DNA of 46,267 nucleotides from an uncultured Prevotellaceae bacterium (GTDB lineage Bacteria > Bacteroidota > Bacteroidia > Bacteroidales > Bacteroidaceae). The stretch is taken from assembly GCA_902800185.1 (NCBI GenBank), contig CADCDK010000019.1:1-46267 (forward strand), written 5' to 3'. The number at the start of each line of letters is the position of its first letter. Positions within the stretch are counted from its first letter, which is position 1. The notes beneath the pieces were generated by a model. The model was given only the letters and a program-made list of their open reading frames with translations, was not told the DNA's origin and made no database searches. The position numbers were made by a program, and so were the translations under genes. Shown here in pieces: positions 24,766 to 33,677 of the stretch.

Positions 24766-25971
24766 TCACCAATTATAGATATCGTGATTGATTTCCTTCG
24801 TTGTCCACTCTTTCACGTATATTGACTCCACCTGCAGATTGCCACTGCCGGCATAGTAGGCATAGACAATCCAGGTGTGGTTGCGCATGAAATCGCCAGC
24901 TTGCTGCATGGCAAAGTCGGTAGTCTGTGGATCGCCGTTACCAATGGTGTAGGTGATGGTACCCTTCAGCTGCTTGTCGCTCTCGCGCAGGTATATGGGT
25001 CCTTCCACCGTTACCTCAGGCGTCGCTTTACTTGCCGCTTCGTCAATCAGATCCTCGTAATCTTGTGCATCCTGATTAAAAAACAGGAAGTTGGTAGGAT
25101 CGGCAGCCGCGGCAATATCGCTAATGTCGTGCGACAGCAGCTCTGCCTTCTCAGTATTATAGGTCATGGTGACCGGTGTCTTGAAGAAATACTCCTCGCT
25201 GGGTACCATTCCCTCATTCATCTTGATGCTGGTGATATGCACCGTCGGTTCGCCTATGGTCTTGGAGAAGACGAAGCGAAGTTTCGACACGGCACGCGTC
25301 AACGGTACAGTCGCCACTTGGGCCATGGTACCGATACGCAGCGCTGGTGCATCGCCTACCACAGGCTGTGTGGTCAGCTTGCCCGCCATAGGTAGCCCGT
25401 CGGCAGGAACGCTCCTTACCAATTCGTCCAGTCCGAAATGTCCCGTAATCTTGGCGCCCTCCAACAGGGCATCACGGCTTGTCTCCTTACCCAACACCCC
25501 CACGCCGCAGTTGTTGCTCGTCACGTTGGCCAACACGTAGACATTGACATCGGGCTTCGTTGCAGCAAACTCATCGCTGACGGGTATCTGGTAGGTTGTT
25601 CCCTGTCCCTCATTCAGTGCTGCCACCTCGTCGGTGCTGAGATAGCCGACATACGCCCCGGATTCTGACTCGTAAATCCATATCTGCAGACTCGTGATGG
25701 TGCCCTCGTTGGCAATAGCCTCCACCTTGCCCACGTCGGCCCGTGTACCTCGCACCTCGCACCTCGCACCTCGTACCTCGTACCTCGCACCTCGTACCTC
25801 GTACCTCGTACCTCGTACCTCGGGAGCATAGACATATATCGCCAGCTTCGCCTGCTTGTGCTGTGCGCCCTCCACCTCTTCTGCATCGTAGGCATAGCAG
25901 GCAGTGAGCAGCATTGTTACGATGCTGCACAAAAGCCACTGGAGCTGTTGTATATGTCTGTTGCCTGTCAT
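24766..25971 (-). CDS. Fimbrillin-family lipoprotein with an in-frame heptanucleotide repeat (401 aa)
   Basis: A lipoprotein signal ends at MLLTAC (Cys25). The mature protein begins with a strand, KLAIYVYAPE, then residues ~51-76 are a heptapeptide repeat (YEVRGAR/YEVRGTR) encoded by eleven 7-bp units. The typical fimbrillin strand TSLQIWIYESESGAYVGYLS resumes, followed by VYVLANVTSN and TRAVSKLRFVFSK. The C-terminus TWIVYAYYAGSGNLQVESIYVKEWTTKEINHDIYNW resembles the end of Mfa-like subunits. The ATG at 25971 lies 1 bp from the stop of the 552-residue gene (TAAGATG), so the two are translationally coupled. Slippage by one repeat unit would shift the frame and end translation near 25610-25616 after about 120 residues. 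I infer a phase-variable accessory fimbrial subunit. Confidence 0.75.
   Translation of the reverse strand: MTGNRHIQQLQWLLCSIVTMLLTACYAYDAEEVEGAQHKQAKLAIYVYAPEVRGTRYEVRGARYEVRGARCEVRGTRADVGKVEAIANEGTITSLQIWIYESESGAYVGYLSTDEVAALNEGQGTTYQIPVSDEFAATKPDVNVYVLANVTSNNCGVGVLGKETSRDALLEGAKITGHFGLDELVRSVPADGLPMAGKLTTQPVVGDAPALRIGTMAQVATVPLTRAVSKLRFVFSKTIGEPTVHITSIKMNEGMVPSEEYFFKTPVTMTYNTEKAELLSHDISDIAAAADPTNFLFFNQDAQDYEDLIDEAASKATPEVTVEGPIYLRESDKQLKGTITYTIGNGDPQTTDFAMQQAGDFMRNHTWIVYAYYAGSGNLQVESIYVKEWTTKEINHDIYNW
25745..25821. repeat. Heptanucleotide tandem repeat (11 x GTACCTC/GCACCTC)
   Basis: Eleven uninterrupted 7-bp units, seven GTACCTC and four GCACCTC on the plus strand (GAGGTAC/GAGGTGC on the coding strand). 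They lie inside the 401-residue lipoprotein gene. All three frames are open through the repeat and encode the same YEVRGTR-like heptapeptide, but the two wrong frames stop soon afterwards. Confidence 0.95.
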
Positions 25972-25972
25972 C

Positions 25973-27619
25973 TTATAATTCCACAGTCGTGGTCGTTGCT
26001 TGTATCCATTTCGTCACCACCTGTACGCCGATTTCCAGTCGCGGTGCCAGCAGGTCTGGCATGCAGGTATAGGCCTTGGCGAGCGATGCCACGCTCATGG
26101 ATATGGTGGTGGTATAGTCTTGTGTGAACACACGCCCGGCAAAGTCGCCCTCTCCTTTATTGGCAGGGTCTATCATCGCGATGAGGTAGAAGCGGGCTCC
26201 CTGATAGACGGTGCCGTCCTTGCCTGTAAACGCATGTCCGGTATTGTTTTCGAACTCCAGAATGACGGGCACCTTCTCGTTGTCGTACGACTGCAACACC
26301 AGCGTGCTGGTCTTGTTTCCATCAATGATGTTCGTATCGTAGATAAAACGTCCATCGACATCCGTTTGTTCGCCTTGTGGCTTCATGTTGAAGCCTACGG
26401 TATGTTGTCCGCCAATGATGACACCTGTAAGTGGCATCGTCGACATATTGGCATTGGTTACTACTTCGTTTTTAGCGTCCTTTAATGGTGTGCTCATGCT
26501 TGTCAGCGTAAGATCCAACTTGGCAACGCCGTACTGCATGGGATTCTCTACTGCTACTGCCTTGGTATTTGTTGTGACGGTAGTTGGCCCTTTGTAATAG
26601 GTGTCCAAGAAAGCACTCCACAACTTATCGGTAGATTTGTAGATTTCATTAGACACCTCATCTGCAGAGGTGCGTATGGGACTATCTACAAAGAACATCA
26701 GTTCTGCAGGATAGGTATAGCGGTTGATACCGTTGATATTGTCAAGCGTTGTGGTTGTTGTACGTACCTCAAACTTCTTACCTGTCCAACGGATAGCAGC
26801 GGCTCCATCAGGAAGACCGAGGGAGCGTGGGTAGGTATTGCTGGCAATGGTGCTGTTGGCATCAATATTCGCCTTGATATCGGTGCTGAGGGCATCGCTT
26901 CTGCCTGTCAGCAGGGCCTTGAGTGCTGCTACGAAAGCCTTTATGTTGGCTGCTGCTCCACTCATCAGTCCGGCACCTTCCGAACCAGCATGGATAAAGT
27001 CCAGATAGTAGCTCTTCAGGGTGGTGTCGTCTGTTGTGCTCCAGCCTGTAGTGTTGGCTATAGTGGTCATATAGTTTGCCAAAGCTGTGGCATCTGCGTG
27101 TGCTTCGGTTGATTCACGGATAGAGGTCAGGCTGAACTGAATGTCTGCGGTCTTCTTACGAATGGTAGGCAGTGCGCTCAGCTCACCATCTACGGCAGGG
27201 TTTGTGGGCGATGGCTTTGTTGCCTTTCCATATACCAACATACGGTTTGTGCCTGTCATCAGGTAGCAGGTATTCACGTAGTAGGTGTTGTATTTCTCTG
27301 CATCGTACTTTTTCGCCAGATTGTCTTCATCTGCACCCACGAGGTCTATCAGCGGATTGTCACTTGCTGTTACCTCATAACCATTGGTATGGAAAGGAAT
27401 GGCTACCAACTGATCCATCGCTGAGAACGTGGGAGCCCTATGGGTAAGGGCCGGTGCCAAACTGGGCTTGAGTGCCCCACTACCGATGCTGACCAGCAGG
27501 TCTACCTGCTTGGATACTGAAGGCGTCGTCTCATTGAACTGCTCAGGCATATCATCATCTATCATTGAACATGATGTAATCATCATGCCCAACAACAGAT
27601 AGTATACGATATGTCTCAT
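25973..27619 (-). CDS. Fimbrillin-like lipoprotein (548 aa), paralogue of the 28754-31030 gene product
   Basis: A lipoprotein signal MRHIVYYLLLGMMITSC is followed by an acidic linker. Residues ~280-548 align by eye with the product of 28754-31030: LMFFVDSPIRTS/LLYFGNSPLRVS, LTGVIIGGQ/LVGVIIGGQ, VILEFENNTG/VALELKNNSG, and RVFTQDYTTTISM/RVFMQDFMTTANF. Both contain PDL followed by an alternating C-terminal strand. The two therefore look like duplicated fimbrillin-type subunits. I chose the ATG at 27619; an in-frame GTG at 27631 would add four residues. The gene is 42 bp downstream of the Mfa2/FimB-like gene and 1 bp from the next start, within the operon. Confidence 0.7.
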   Translation of the reverse strand: MRHIVYYLLLGMMITSCSMIDDDMPEQFNETTPSVSKQVDLLVSIGSGALKPSLAPALTHRAPTFSAMDQLVAIPFHTNGYEVTASDNPLIDLVGADEDNLAKKYDAEKYNTYYVNTCYLMTGTNRMLVYGKATKPSPTNPAVDGELSALPTIRKKTADIQFSLTSIRESTEAHADATALANYMTTIANTTGWSTTDDTTLKSYYLDFIHAGSEGAGLMSGAAANIKAFVAALKALLTGRSDALSTDIKANIDANSTIASNTYPRSLGLPDGAAAIRWTGKKFEVRTTTTTLDNINGINRYTYPAELMFFVDSPIRTSADEVSNEIYKSTDKLWSAFLDTYYKGPTTVTTNTKAVAVENPMQYGVAKLDLTLTSMSTPLKDAKNEVVTNANMSTMPLTGVIIGGQHTVGFNMKPQGEQTDVDGRFIYDTNIIDGNKTSTLVLQSYDNEKVPVILEFENNTGHAFTGKDGTVYQGARFYLIAMIDPANKGEGDFAGRVFTQDYTTTISMSVASLAKAYTCMPDLLAPRLEIGVQVVTKWIQATTTTVEL

Positions 27620-27661
27620 AGTTATCTTCACGCGCGTACCTTACATAGTTTATTATAATGT

Positions 27662-28723
27662 TTATAGTTCGGGATTGTATATACCCCCTTCATTCCAGTC
27701 GAGCGTCACGCTGACGCCTACCGTCTGATCCTGGGCATGCACGGCACCGTCTTCCGTGACGTATCCCTTGATTATCATCAGCTGTCCGGCGCCAACCGAT
27801 TTCCTTATGCTCAACACCGTCTGTGTCGTCTTGCCATTCTTCAGCGTGACGTAGACGATGAACTGCCATAATGTCTCCTCGCCCGGTTGGGCAATGAAAG
27901 GCTCTGTGGTTTCAATGATACTACGTGTATCCTCAACATTAATATAAGGTACGCGCGAAGGGAAGTTCACCGTACAGTAGCATCGCTGCTGGCCACCGAT
28001 GGCGTCGCGTAGCTCGGTGGCTCGCACAAGGGGCGGTTTGGCAGCAAAATGGTAGGTGCTGTCGTTGATATTGAACTGCGAAGCAAACCCTGTGGAGAAG
28101 ACGCGGATGTTGCTGACATCCTGCTCGCGAGGGTCAACGACCAGGGCTACGGCACAGTTGGCCATATAGAGCCGCACGTTGAACGTCTGGTCGACTCCCG
28201 ACAGCACATTCATAGGCTGACGCGCGGTGAACAGGCCTGTGGTATGCGAGTCGATGGTGTCCTGCTGCACCTGTTCCAGCTTTGCCGTCCGGCAGTTGTC
28301 ATCCTGCAGCAGACTGACCACGCTGTTGTCCACCACGTTGGCAACAGCCAGATGCTGGTATTGCCGCATAGGCAGATAAAGCGTGTAGCTCTGTTGGTTA
28401 GCGTCCATGATGTGCTGGTCGTGCTGCAAGCGGGGTTGGTCACCTTGCGTGTCGTAGAACGACAGGTCTACGTCGTTGGCATGGTCGGTGAAGATGGTTT
28501 GCAGATGCCCACGCAGCGCTTCGGCGATGCCGACGTCTGTCGTGGTGTTCAGTTGCGTTCGCAGCTCGATAGACATATTGGTCACCAGCCGTATCTCATA
28601 GTTCAGCTGGTAGTTGTTGCCACAGTCCGACAGGTCTTCGTCAATGGCAGAGCAACTGGCCGACAGCACTACGCAGAGTGCTGCCGCCAGATGCTTTCCA
28701 ATGATGTCCGACCTTTTGTTCAT
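27662..28723 (-). CDS. Mfa2/FimB-like fimbrial anchor lipoprotein
   Basis: The signal LAAALCVVLSASC leads into SAIDEDLSDCGNNYQLNYEIRLVTN. The diagnostic D-E-D-L-x-x-C stretch right after the lipid-modified cysteine, followed by a Tyr-rich strand, is typical of the FimB/Mfa2 family that anchors fimbriae to the outer membrane and limits their length. The rest is a two-domain beta-sandwich pattern ending in VTLDWNEGGIYNPEL. The ATG at 28723 follows AAGGAATTGAA; an upstream TTG at 28753 abuts the previous stop and adds ten unlikely residues. Position after the large fimbrillin gene mirrors the mfa1-mfa2 order of P. gingivalis. Confidence 0.8.
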   Translation of the reverse strand: MNKRSDIIGKHLAAALCVVLSASCSAIDEDLSDCGNNYQLNYEIRLVTNMSIELRTQLNTTTDVGIAEALRGHLQTIFTDHANDVDLSFYDTQGDQPRLQHDQHIMDANQQSYTLYLPMRQYQHLAVANVVDNSVVSLLQDDNCRTAKLEQVQQDTIDSHTTGLFTARQPMNVLSGVDQTFNVRLYMANCAVALVVDPREQDVSNIRVFSTGFASQFNINDSTYHFAAKPPLVRATELRDAIGGQQRCYCTVNFPSRVPYINVEDTRSIIETTEPFIAQPGEETLWQFIVYVTLKNGKTTQTVLSIRKSVGAGQLMIIKGYVTEDGAVHAQDQTVGVSVTLDWNEGGIYNPEL

Positions 28724-28753
28724 TTCAATTCCTTTTCGTACGTTGAGGGACAA

Positions 28754-31030
28754 TTACTGACCAAGGATTACATTATTGAAGTTGATACCTGTTGACCAGC
28801 TCATATCTACCGACAGACCCAGCGTCAGTGAGCTGTGGCGCAGATCGGGAACGGTCAGCAGGGCTTCTTTCAATGAATTTTGATCAAACCAGAAATTAGC
28901 CGTAGTCATAAAGTCTTGCATAAATACGCGGACTATTTCAATCGATGTGCCATCAGAATTGTATGGTGGCAGCGGATGATCTGTTGAAAGTTGTCCCAAA
29001 CTACTCCATGAGATAGTAGTAGGATCCAGTTTACCTACCAGATAGAACGAATCGCCAGCGCGAATCAAGTTATGCTTACCATAGAAGTCCTGACCAGAAT
29101 TGTTCTTCAACTCCAATGCAACGTAGACTTTATCCTGGTTTGCTGCCGTTTCTCCTGCTTTGTAGTTATCAAACACCAGTGTGTAGTTAGGACTAGATGG
29201 AGCTGCTTGTGTTGCGTTATAAGCAGGAATGACATTTGCACCATCAGGAATGGCTTTGTCGTAAATATAACCCTGAGTATTATCGGTAGTCTTAGGAGTG
29301 AAATCCCAGCCTACTTTCTTGTACTGTCCGCCGATAATAACACCTACCAACTGGAAGCTTGTAGCACTAACCGTAATCTCCTTGTCCGGCTCCTCGGTTG
29401 AACTAATTGTTGGGTCTTTTGCAAGCTGGATGGCATGGTTGTTGTCTTTCAGTGTTGCTGACTTGTAGCCAACAGTCGTCTTTAATAGTGCAGAACCATA
29501 GTTGATGTTATTCCTCATAGCAACACTTCTGGTCGTAGATACCACATGACTATTGTTAATCCAATCAGCAGACCATTTAGTATTGTCCTTCCAGTTGCCT
29601 ACACCATTAGGATAGGTCGGTTCCTTATGCTCTTCGCCTGAAACGCGCAGCGGGCTATTGCCAAAGTACAACAATTCGGCAGGATACAAATAGCTTTCTA
29701 CAGTGAAACCACTACCGCCACCTACAGAAGCAGTACTGTAGTTTGTCACATATTCAAATATCTTATCATCACTCTTCCAGTCATAGTGAGCAGCTCCTGA
29801 AGGTACGGCATAAGCCTTTGGGAAATTGGAAAGATTTTCTGATCCTATTCCATCAGCAACTGTTGGGTGGGGGTTAGTAGGCGATGTAGGCCATAAAGCA
29901 TCGTTATTAAAGGTAGATACCATTGTACTAACGGTTCTAAAGCTAACGTCCGTCACAGCTCCACCCTTATTAGCGCCAGTCGTAGGCACAGTGCCATTAA
30001 AATACAAGGAAATCTCTTCATGGATTAATTCTGCCATTTTTTTTGCTACAGCCTCACCCTTGCTGAACGGTGTAGCACATTGTACACTATTGATGACCGA
30101 CCACACATCTTCTATCGTATGGAGGATGGCAGTACCATTACCAGCTCGCAATTCACCCTGAGCAGTCTGAATGTTGGTCAATGCCTTATAGACTTCAGCC
30201 AGTTTTACCTCCAATGCATAAAGCTCATGGGTTGTCTCAACAGGACTTGTACCATTAGCATTGGCATAATCAGCCCATGTGACAGTAGCAGGATAATCAC
30301 CTGTAGCAACAGCCACACCATAGTGTTCTGCATCCAGCGCTACATGGTCAGTACCAGCTATCTTAGTGTTGATGATACAGGTCAGCACACCTCCGAGCAG
30401 CTTCTTAATCTCGTCATACTTTGTCTTATTATCAGCCGTCATACGCTTACCCAGCTCAAAGTTGGCTGTAGAGATATCCTTACCTGCATTTTCGCCTGAA
30501 CTACTGGCCAGGGTATAATCGTCCAAGTGACCGTAGAGATCATAAGCCGAATAACCTTTTTCAGCCTCAGCCGATGATGCCGTACCCTCTGGTGCCTTTC
30601 CGTAGAACAGCATCGTATTGGTATTGATGGGTAAACTCATCTCCAAAACACGATGGGAATGGGTGTCATCGATAGTACCACTTGCAAGAGGAGTGCCCAA
30701 ATCAATGTACTTATCAGCAACCGCTGCTGCAGCAAGGTGCTTACCATCAGCAGCAGTACCAAGCTTGTAAGTGAAAAGTGCTGCATTGTTGATACCACGG
30801 AACGTTTCCGAAGTGGTAGCCTGTGTAGCAGCAGATGACTGACGGGTAGTAGCCTGATTACCCGTTGACACGTTGAACACAAACTGTGCATATACAGTTT
30901 GAGTATCCGGATCATAGTTCGGATTGTTGTTCTCCGCAACAGCGTCATCGCTTCCGCTGCAACCGGTGAACATCGTTGCGCCTGTCAGTTCTATCGCAAC
31001 TATCAAGGCAAAATTCAAAACCTTTTTCAT
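28754..31030 (-). CDS. Large fimbrillin-like lipoprotein, candidate major subunit (758 aa)
   Basis: The signal MKKVLNFALIVAIELTGATMFTGC is followed by an acidic linker and the strand TVYAQFVFNVSTGNQATTRQ, the usual start of a fimbrillin mature region with a nearby Arg for gingipain-type processing (family knowledge; no processing enzyme is seen here). Helical and Ala-rich stretches occupy residues ~190-330. The C-terminal half shares LVGVIIGGQ, VALELKNNSG and RVFMQDF with the 548-residue protein. The end LGLSVDMSWSTGINFNNVILGQ resembles fimbrillin C-termini. I use the ATG at 31030; an ATG at 31054 is also in frame. It is the first structural gene after the DUF3575 gene, which fits a major shaft subunit, but this is inferred. 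Confidence 0.7.
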   Translation of the reverse strand: MKKVLNFALIVAIELTGATMFTGCSGSDDAVAENNNPNYDPDTQTVYAQFVFNVSTGNQATTRQSSAATQATTSETFRGINNAALFTYKLGTAADGKHLAAAAVADKYIDLGTPLASGTIDDTHSHRVLEMSLPINTNTMLFYGKAPEGTASSAEAEKGYSAYDLYGHLDDYTLASSSGENAGKDISTANFELGKRMTADNKTKYDEIKKLLGGVLTCIINTKIAGTDHVALDAEHYGVAVATGDYPATVTWADYANANGTSPVETTHELYALEVKLAEVYKALTNIQTAQGELRAGNGTAILHTIEDVWSVINSVQCATPFSKGEAVAKKMAELIHEEISLYFNGTVPTTGANKGGAVTDVSFRTVSTMVSTFNNDALWPTSPTNPHPTVADGIGSENLSNFPKAYAVPSGAAHYDWKSDDKIFEYVTNYSTASVGGGSGFTVESYLYPAELLYFGNSPLRVSGEEHKEPTYPNGVGNWKDNTKWSADWINNSHVVSTTRSVAMRNNINYGSALLKTTVGYKSATLKDNNHAIQLAKDPTISSTEEPDKEITVSATSFQLVGVIIGGQYKKVGWDFTPKTTDNTQGYIYDKAIPDGANVIPAYNATQAAPSSPNYTLVFDNYKAGETAANQDKVYVALELKNNSGQDFYGKHNLIRAGDSFYLVGKLDPTTISWSSLGQLSTDHPLPPYNSDGTSIEIVRVFMQDFMTTANFWFDQNSLKEALLTVPDLRHSSLTLGLSVDMSWSTGINFNNVILGQ

Positions 31031-31061
31031 ACTTTCGAGAGTTTTAATTATCATGTTATTA

Positions 31062-31715
31062 TTATTTGTTTTTCCAATCAATCATGTAGCTGATATTAAT
31101 GCCCAATAGGGGCAGTAGGAAGAGACGGCTGTCCTTGCCGTAGAAAGTGCCACAGGTGGCACAATCGTATTCCTTGTACCAAGCGTAGCCGACGGCTATG
31201 CCGGCCTCAGCTTCTAAACGCCAGTCGCGCCCCAGCATCCAGCTGTAGCCATACTTGGCACCAATGGCCAGCAGGTCACCCTGCAGTCGGCGGTTCTTGA
31301 CGCCACTATAAAGTCCGAAGGGTATGCGGGTGTTGCCCACGTTGAAGTGGCTGTAGATGACGTCGAGTTCCAGATAGTTCACTCTGCGCAGAAACAGCGA
31401 GTCTTTACAGACGAGCTGGCCATTCTCGTAGCCAACCATATAGCGATAGGCCTTGTTACGGAAGTTCATGTATTTGCGTACGTGAGGGGCTATCAGGAGG
31501 TGGCGCCACTTCTTGTTCTTGTCCTTGTCTATGTCCCAGGCATTCATGCCGAAGTCGACTCCCGCAGACCACGTTGAGTCTATCCGGGCCTCAACTCCGA
31601 TATTTGGTGTCAGCGTAGCGTCGTAAAGCAAGTTGTTTCTGATAGCCATTTTCTGAGCTTGAGCAGTGCACACTGCCCAAACGAATAATACTACTATGGC
31701 TGAATACCGATGCAT
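31062..31715 (-). CDS. DUF3575-family outer-membrane protein
   Basis: The 217-residue protein has a signal peptide (MHRYSAIVVLFVWAVCTAQAQ) and then KMAIRNNLLYDATLTPNIGVEARIDS, the hallmark opening of DUF3575 proteins, which are beta-rich outer-membrane proteins often next to Bacteroidales fimbrial genes. Alternating strands with aromatic ends follow (WRHLLIAPHVRKYMNF, NYLELDVIYSHFNV, RDWRLEAEAGIAVGYAWYKEY). A CATC motif occurs near residue 186. It ends GINISYMIDWKNK. The ATG at 31715 follows AAAGGTC. It is first in the operon and 31 bp ahead of the large fimbrillin gene. Confidence 0.82.
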   Translation of the reverse strand: MHRYSAIVVLFVWAVCTAQAQKMAIRNNLLYDATLTPNIGVEARIDSTWSAGVDFGMNAWDIDKDKNKKWRHLLIAPHVRKYMNFRNKAYRYMVGYENGQLVCKDSLFLRRVNYLELDVIYSHFNVGNTRIPFGLYSGVKNRRLQGDLLAIGAKYGYSWMLGRDWRLEAEAGIAVGYAWYKEYDCATCGTFYGKDSRLFLLPLLGINISYMIDWKNK

Positions 31716-31761
31716 GACCTTTGTTGAAAATATTTAAACGCGAATAGACGCTAATAGGGTA

Positions 31762-31769
31762 CAAAGGTA
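31762..31769 (-). promoter_or_regulatory. Predicted -7 element of the fimbrial operon promoter
   Basis: On the minus strand TACCTTTG matches TAnnTTTG and lies 46 bp before the DUF3575 start codon. No TTG is found at the usual -33 distance, which would fit a promoter that needs an activator. Confidence 0.55.
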
Positions 31770-31811
31770 TAAAATAATAATTAAAAATGAAAAAATATAA
31801 TAAAGCGATAT

Positions 31812-31846
31812 TTTTAATTTTGTCCGAAGCTGTTTTAATTTTGTCC
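31812..31846. promoter_or_regulatory. Two 14-bp direct repeats, candidate AraC-type regulator boxes
   Basis: TTTTAATTTTGTCC occurs at 31812-31825 and again at 31833-31846, exactly 21 bp apart, i.e. two helical turns. They lie 43 bp or more upstream of the predicted -7 element, next to the -33 region, and between the AraC-type regulator gene and the operon. This is the arrangement expected of an AraC-family activator site. Confidence 0.5.
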
Positions 31847-31889
31847 AACAAATCCCCGTAACGCTTTTATTTTCAGCACTATACAATAT

Positions 31890-33656
31890 TTAAGCAGGAG
31901 AAGTGAAATCGCTGGCTCCAATTTGGGCGCGATACTCAGATGGCGTCATACCATAGGTATTCTTGAAGTGGCGTATAAACGTAGCTGAAGCCTTGATACC
32001 ACAAGCTTCGGCTATCGCGTTAAGGGTATATTCGGGGTGAATCTTAATGAGGACGATGGCATACTCCATGCGCTTGCTGTTGATGTATCCCGGAACGTTA
32101 GTACCAGCATATTTCTGTATGATAGCGGCTAACGCGTTCTTATCGACACCCGTAAGATGCATCAAGTCGTCGCGACCGAAGTTCGGGTCGCGGAACAGTG
32201 CCTTCTTAACAATCTGTTTGTCCATCTCGTGGAAAACCTTCCAGTTGGGGTCGTCTTCCTGCTCTTTTAGTTGATTTTCGTCCATTTCATCGGTACTTTC
32301 TTTCTCTTCGCTCTCGTTTTCCTTGAGCATTGTTTTCTTGAGGTGGTTGCCGTTAGTCTCAAAGAGCGTAGAGTAACGGTAGTTCATAATTGACAGGATA
32401 TGCTGCAATGTGAGCTTGTTTCTCTGCTGCACCCTCTTGATATAGAAGTAATAGAGTATGGCCGCGATGACAATCAGCAGAATACCGAAATAGATGTAAA
32501 TCTGCATACGCTCATGCTTGGCCACCTCGCGCTCCAGCGCTATGGATTCGTCGAACGACTCTTTCAGCTGGCGCGAGTGTATTTTATTGATCTTCTCGTT
32601 CAGCCGCACTGCTTCAGCATAGTAATGCGACGCCGAGTCGTACTGTTTCATACCGTGATAGGCTTCGCCCGCATCATAGCAGAGTAGCGCCATGTTCCTG
32701 CTGAGTGTGTCGCTATCCTCTGTCAGGACAGCTTTGACCTGGCGCAGGTAGGGAATGACTTCCTCGTAGCGCTGTCTCTTAGACAAATATTTTATGATTT
32801 CACGAATGATGAAGGGACTGCTCACAGACTGCGAGACACAGCGGTCGTAGGCTCTGTCGGCCTCTGCCTGCCTACCCATCGCCATCAAGATGTTGGCGCG
32901 AATGGCATAGACTTGATATAAGTTTCGTTCCTGCCGACCTAATATCTCTGGCTGGTGAGGCAGGAGGGCGATTTTCTCTTGCGCCTCGGAATATTCCAAT
33001 GCCTTGTCGTAGTGCTTGTCGGTAAAAGACATCATTGCGAGGAAGCCGTAGAGAGTGCCCAGCACATTATTCTTACGCCAGAACTGCGTACGTTTCAGCA
33101 TTTCTATAGCTTCGATGCAACGTGCGAGGCCTTTTTCCTTCTTGCCCTGATAGTGAGCGCGCTTACCATCCATAAAGAGTGCCATAGCCATGTGGACGGT
33201 GTCATTCTCACTCCTGGCTATGCTGTAAAGCTCATGATTGTAACGGGGCAGATTCTTTTCGTCGAACTTAATGTCGTAGGTCTCAATCAATCGGGTGAGC
33301 ACTATCTTCTTCAGGGAGTCGTTCGTCTGCGTAGCGTTTGAGTTGTAAACTTTTGTGTAGAGAGAGAGCGCATTATTGAACAGGCACTTGGAGAAGCAGA
33401 GATTTCCTTCCGCTAAGTCCAGTTTCCATTCCGGCAACGTCTTGCGAGCTCGCATCGCACTGATTATCTCGCGGGATTTGCCTGGGTCGACAAACATATA
33501 GCGGTAGGCAGCATCCCGCGTGAGCAGGCTGTCGGGGAGCGGCAAGGCCACCATACCATGACAAAACACCGTCATAAAGAAAAAAGTAAGCGTCAGTCGC
33601 ACCGTGAAGTGCCGACCGGCGTGACTCTTACATTGTTTCGTCTGCAGGTTGTTCAT
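31890..33656 (-). CDS. Membrane-anchored TPR and AraC-type HTH transcriptional regulator
   Basis: The 588-residue protein has an N-terminal signal/anchor (LTLTFFFMTVFCHGMVALP), TPR-like helical repeats over about residues 50-360 (ALSLYTKVYNSN, KALEYSEAQEKIA, AYDRCVSQS, ASHYYAEAVRLNEK), and a transmembrane helix near 385-407 (YIYFGILLIVIAAILYYFYI). A charged linker follows, then an AraC-type HTH domain at 480-585 (YTLNAIAEACGIKASATFIRHFKNTYGMTPSEYRAQIG). This architecture is common in Bacteroidales for regulators of surface and polysaccharide loci, sensing periplasmic signals. The gene lies directly upstream of the fimbrial operon on the same strand, separated by 174 bp. It likely activates that operon. 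Confidence 0.82.
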   Translation of the reverse strand: MNNLQTKQCKSHAGRHFTVRLTLTFFFMTVFCHGMVALPLPDSLLTRDAAYRYMFVDPGKSREIISAMRARKTLPEWKLDLAEGNLCFSKCLFNNALSLYTKVYNSNATQTNDSLKKIVLTRLIETYDIKFDEKNLPRYNHELYSIARSENDTVHMAMALFMDGKRAHYQGKKEKGLARCIEAIEMLKRTQFWRKNNVLGTLYGFLAMMSFTDKHYDKALEYSEAQEKIALLPHQPEILGRQERNLYQVYAIRANILMAMGRQAEADRAYDRCVSQSVSSPFIIREIIKYLSKRQRYEEVIPYLRQVKAVLTEDSDTLSRNMALLCYDAGEAYHGMKQYDSASHYYAEAVRLNEKINKIHSRQLKESFDESIALEREVAKHERMQIYIYFGILLIVIAAILYYFYIKRVQQRNKLTLQHILSIMNYRYSTLFETNGNHLKKTMLKENESEEKESTDEMDENQLKEQEDDPNWKVFHEMDKQIVKKALFRDPNFGRDDLMHLTGVDKNALAAIIQKYAGTNVPGYINSKRMEYAIVLIKIHPEYTLNAIAEACGIKASATFIRHFKNTYGMTPSEYRAQIGASDFTSPA

Positions 33657-33677
33657 CGTTATTGATTATTTTACCCT

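Noticed and set aside
25610-25939. Alternative frames through the heptad repeat as separate genes
   Set aside because: They share the repeat peptide but have no signal peptide or homology; they are the OFF frames of the 401-residue lipoprotein gene.
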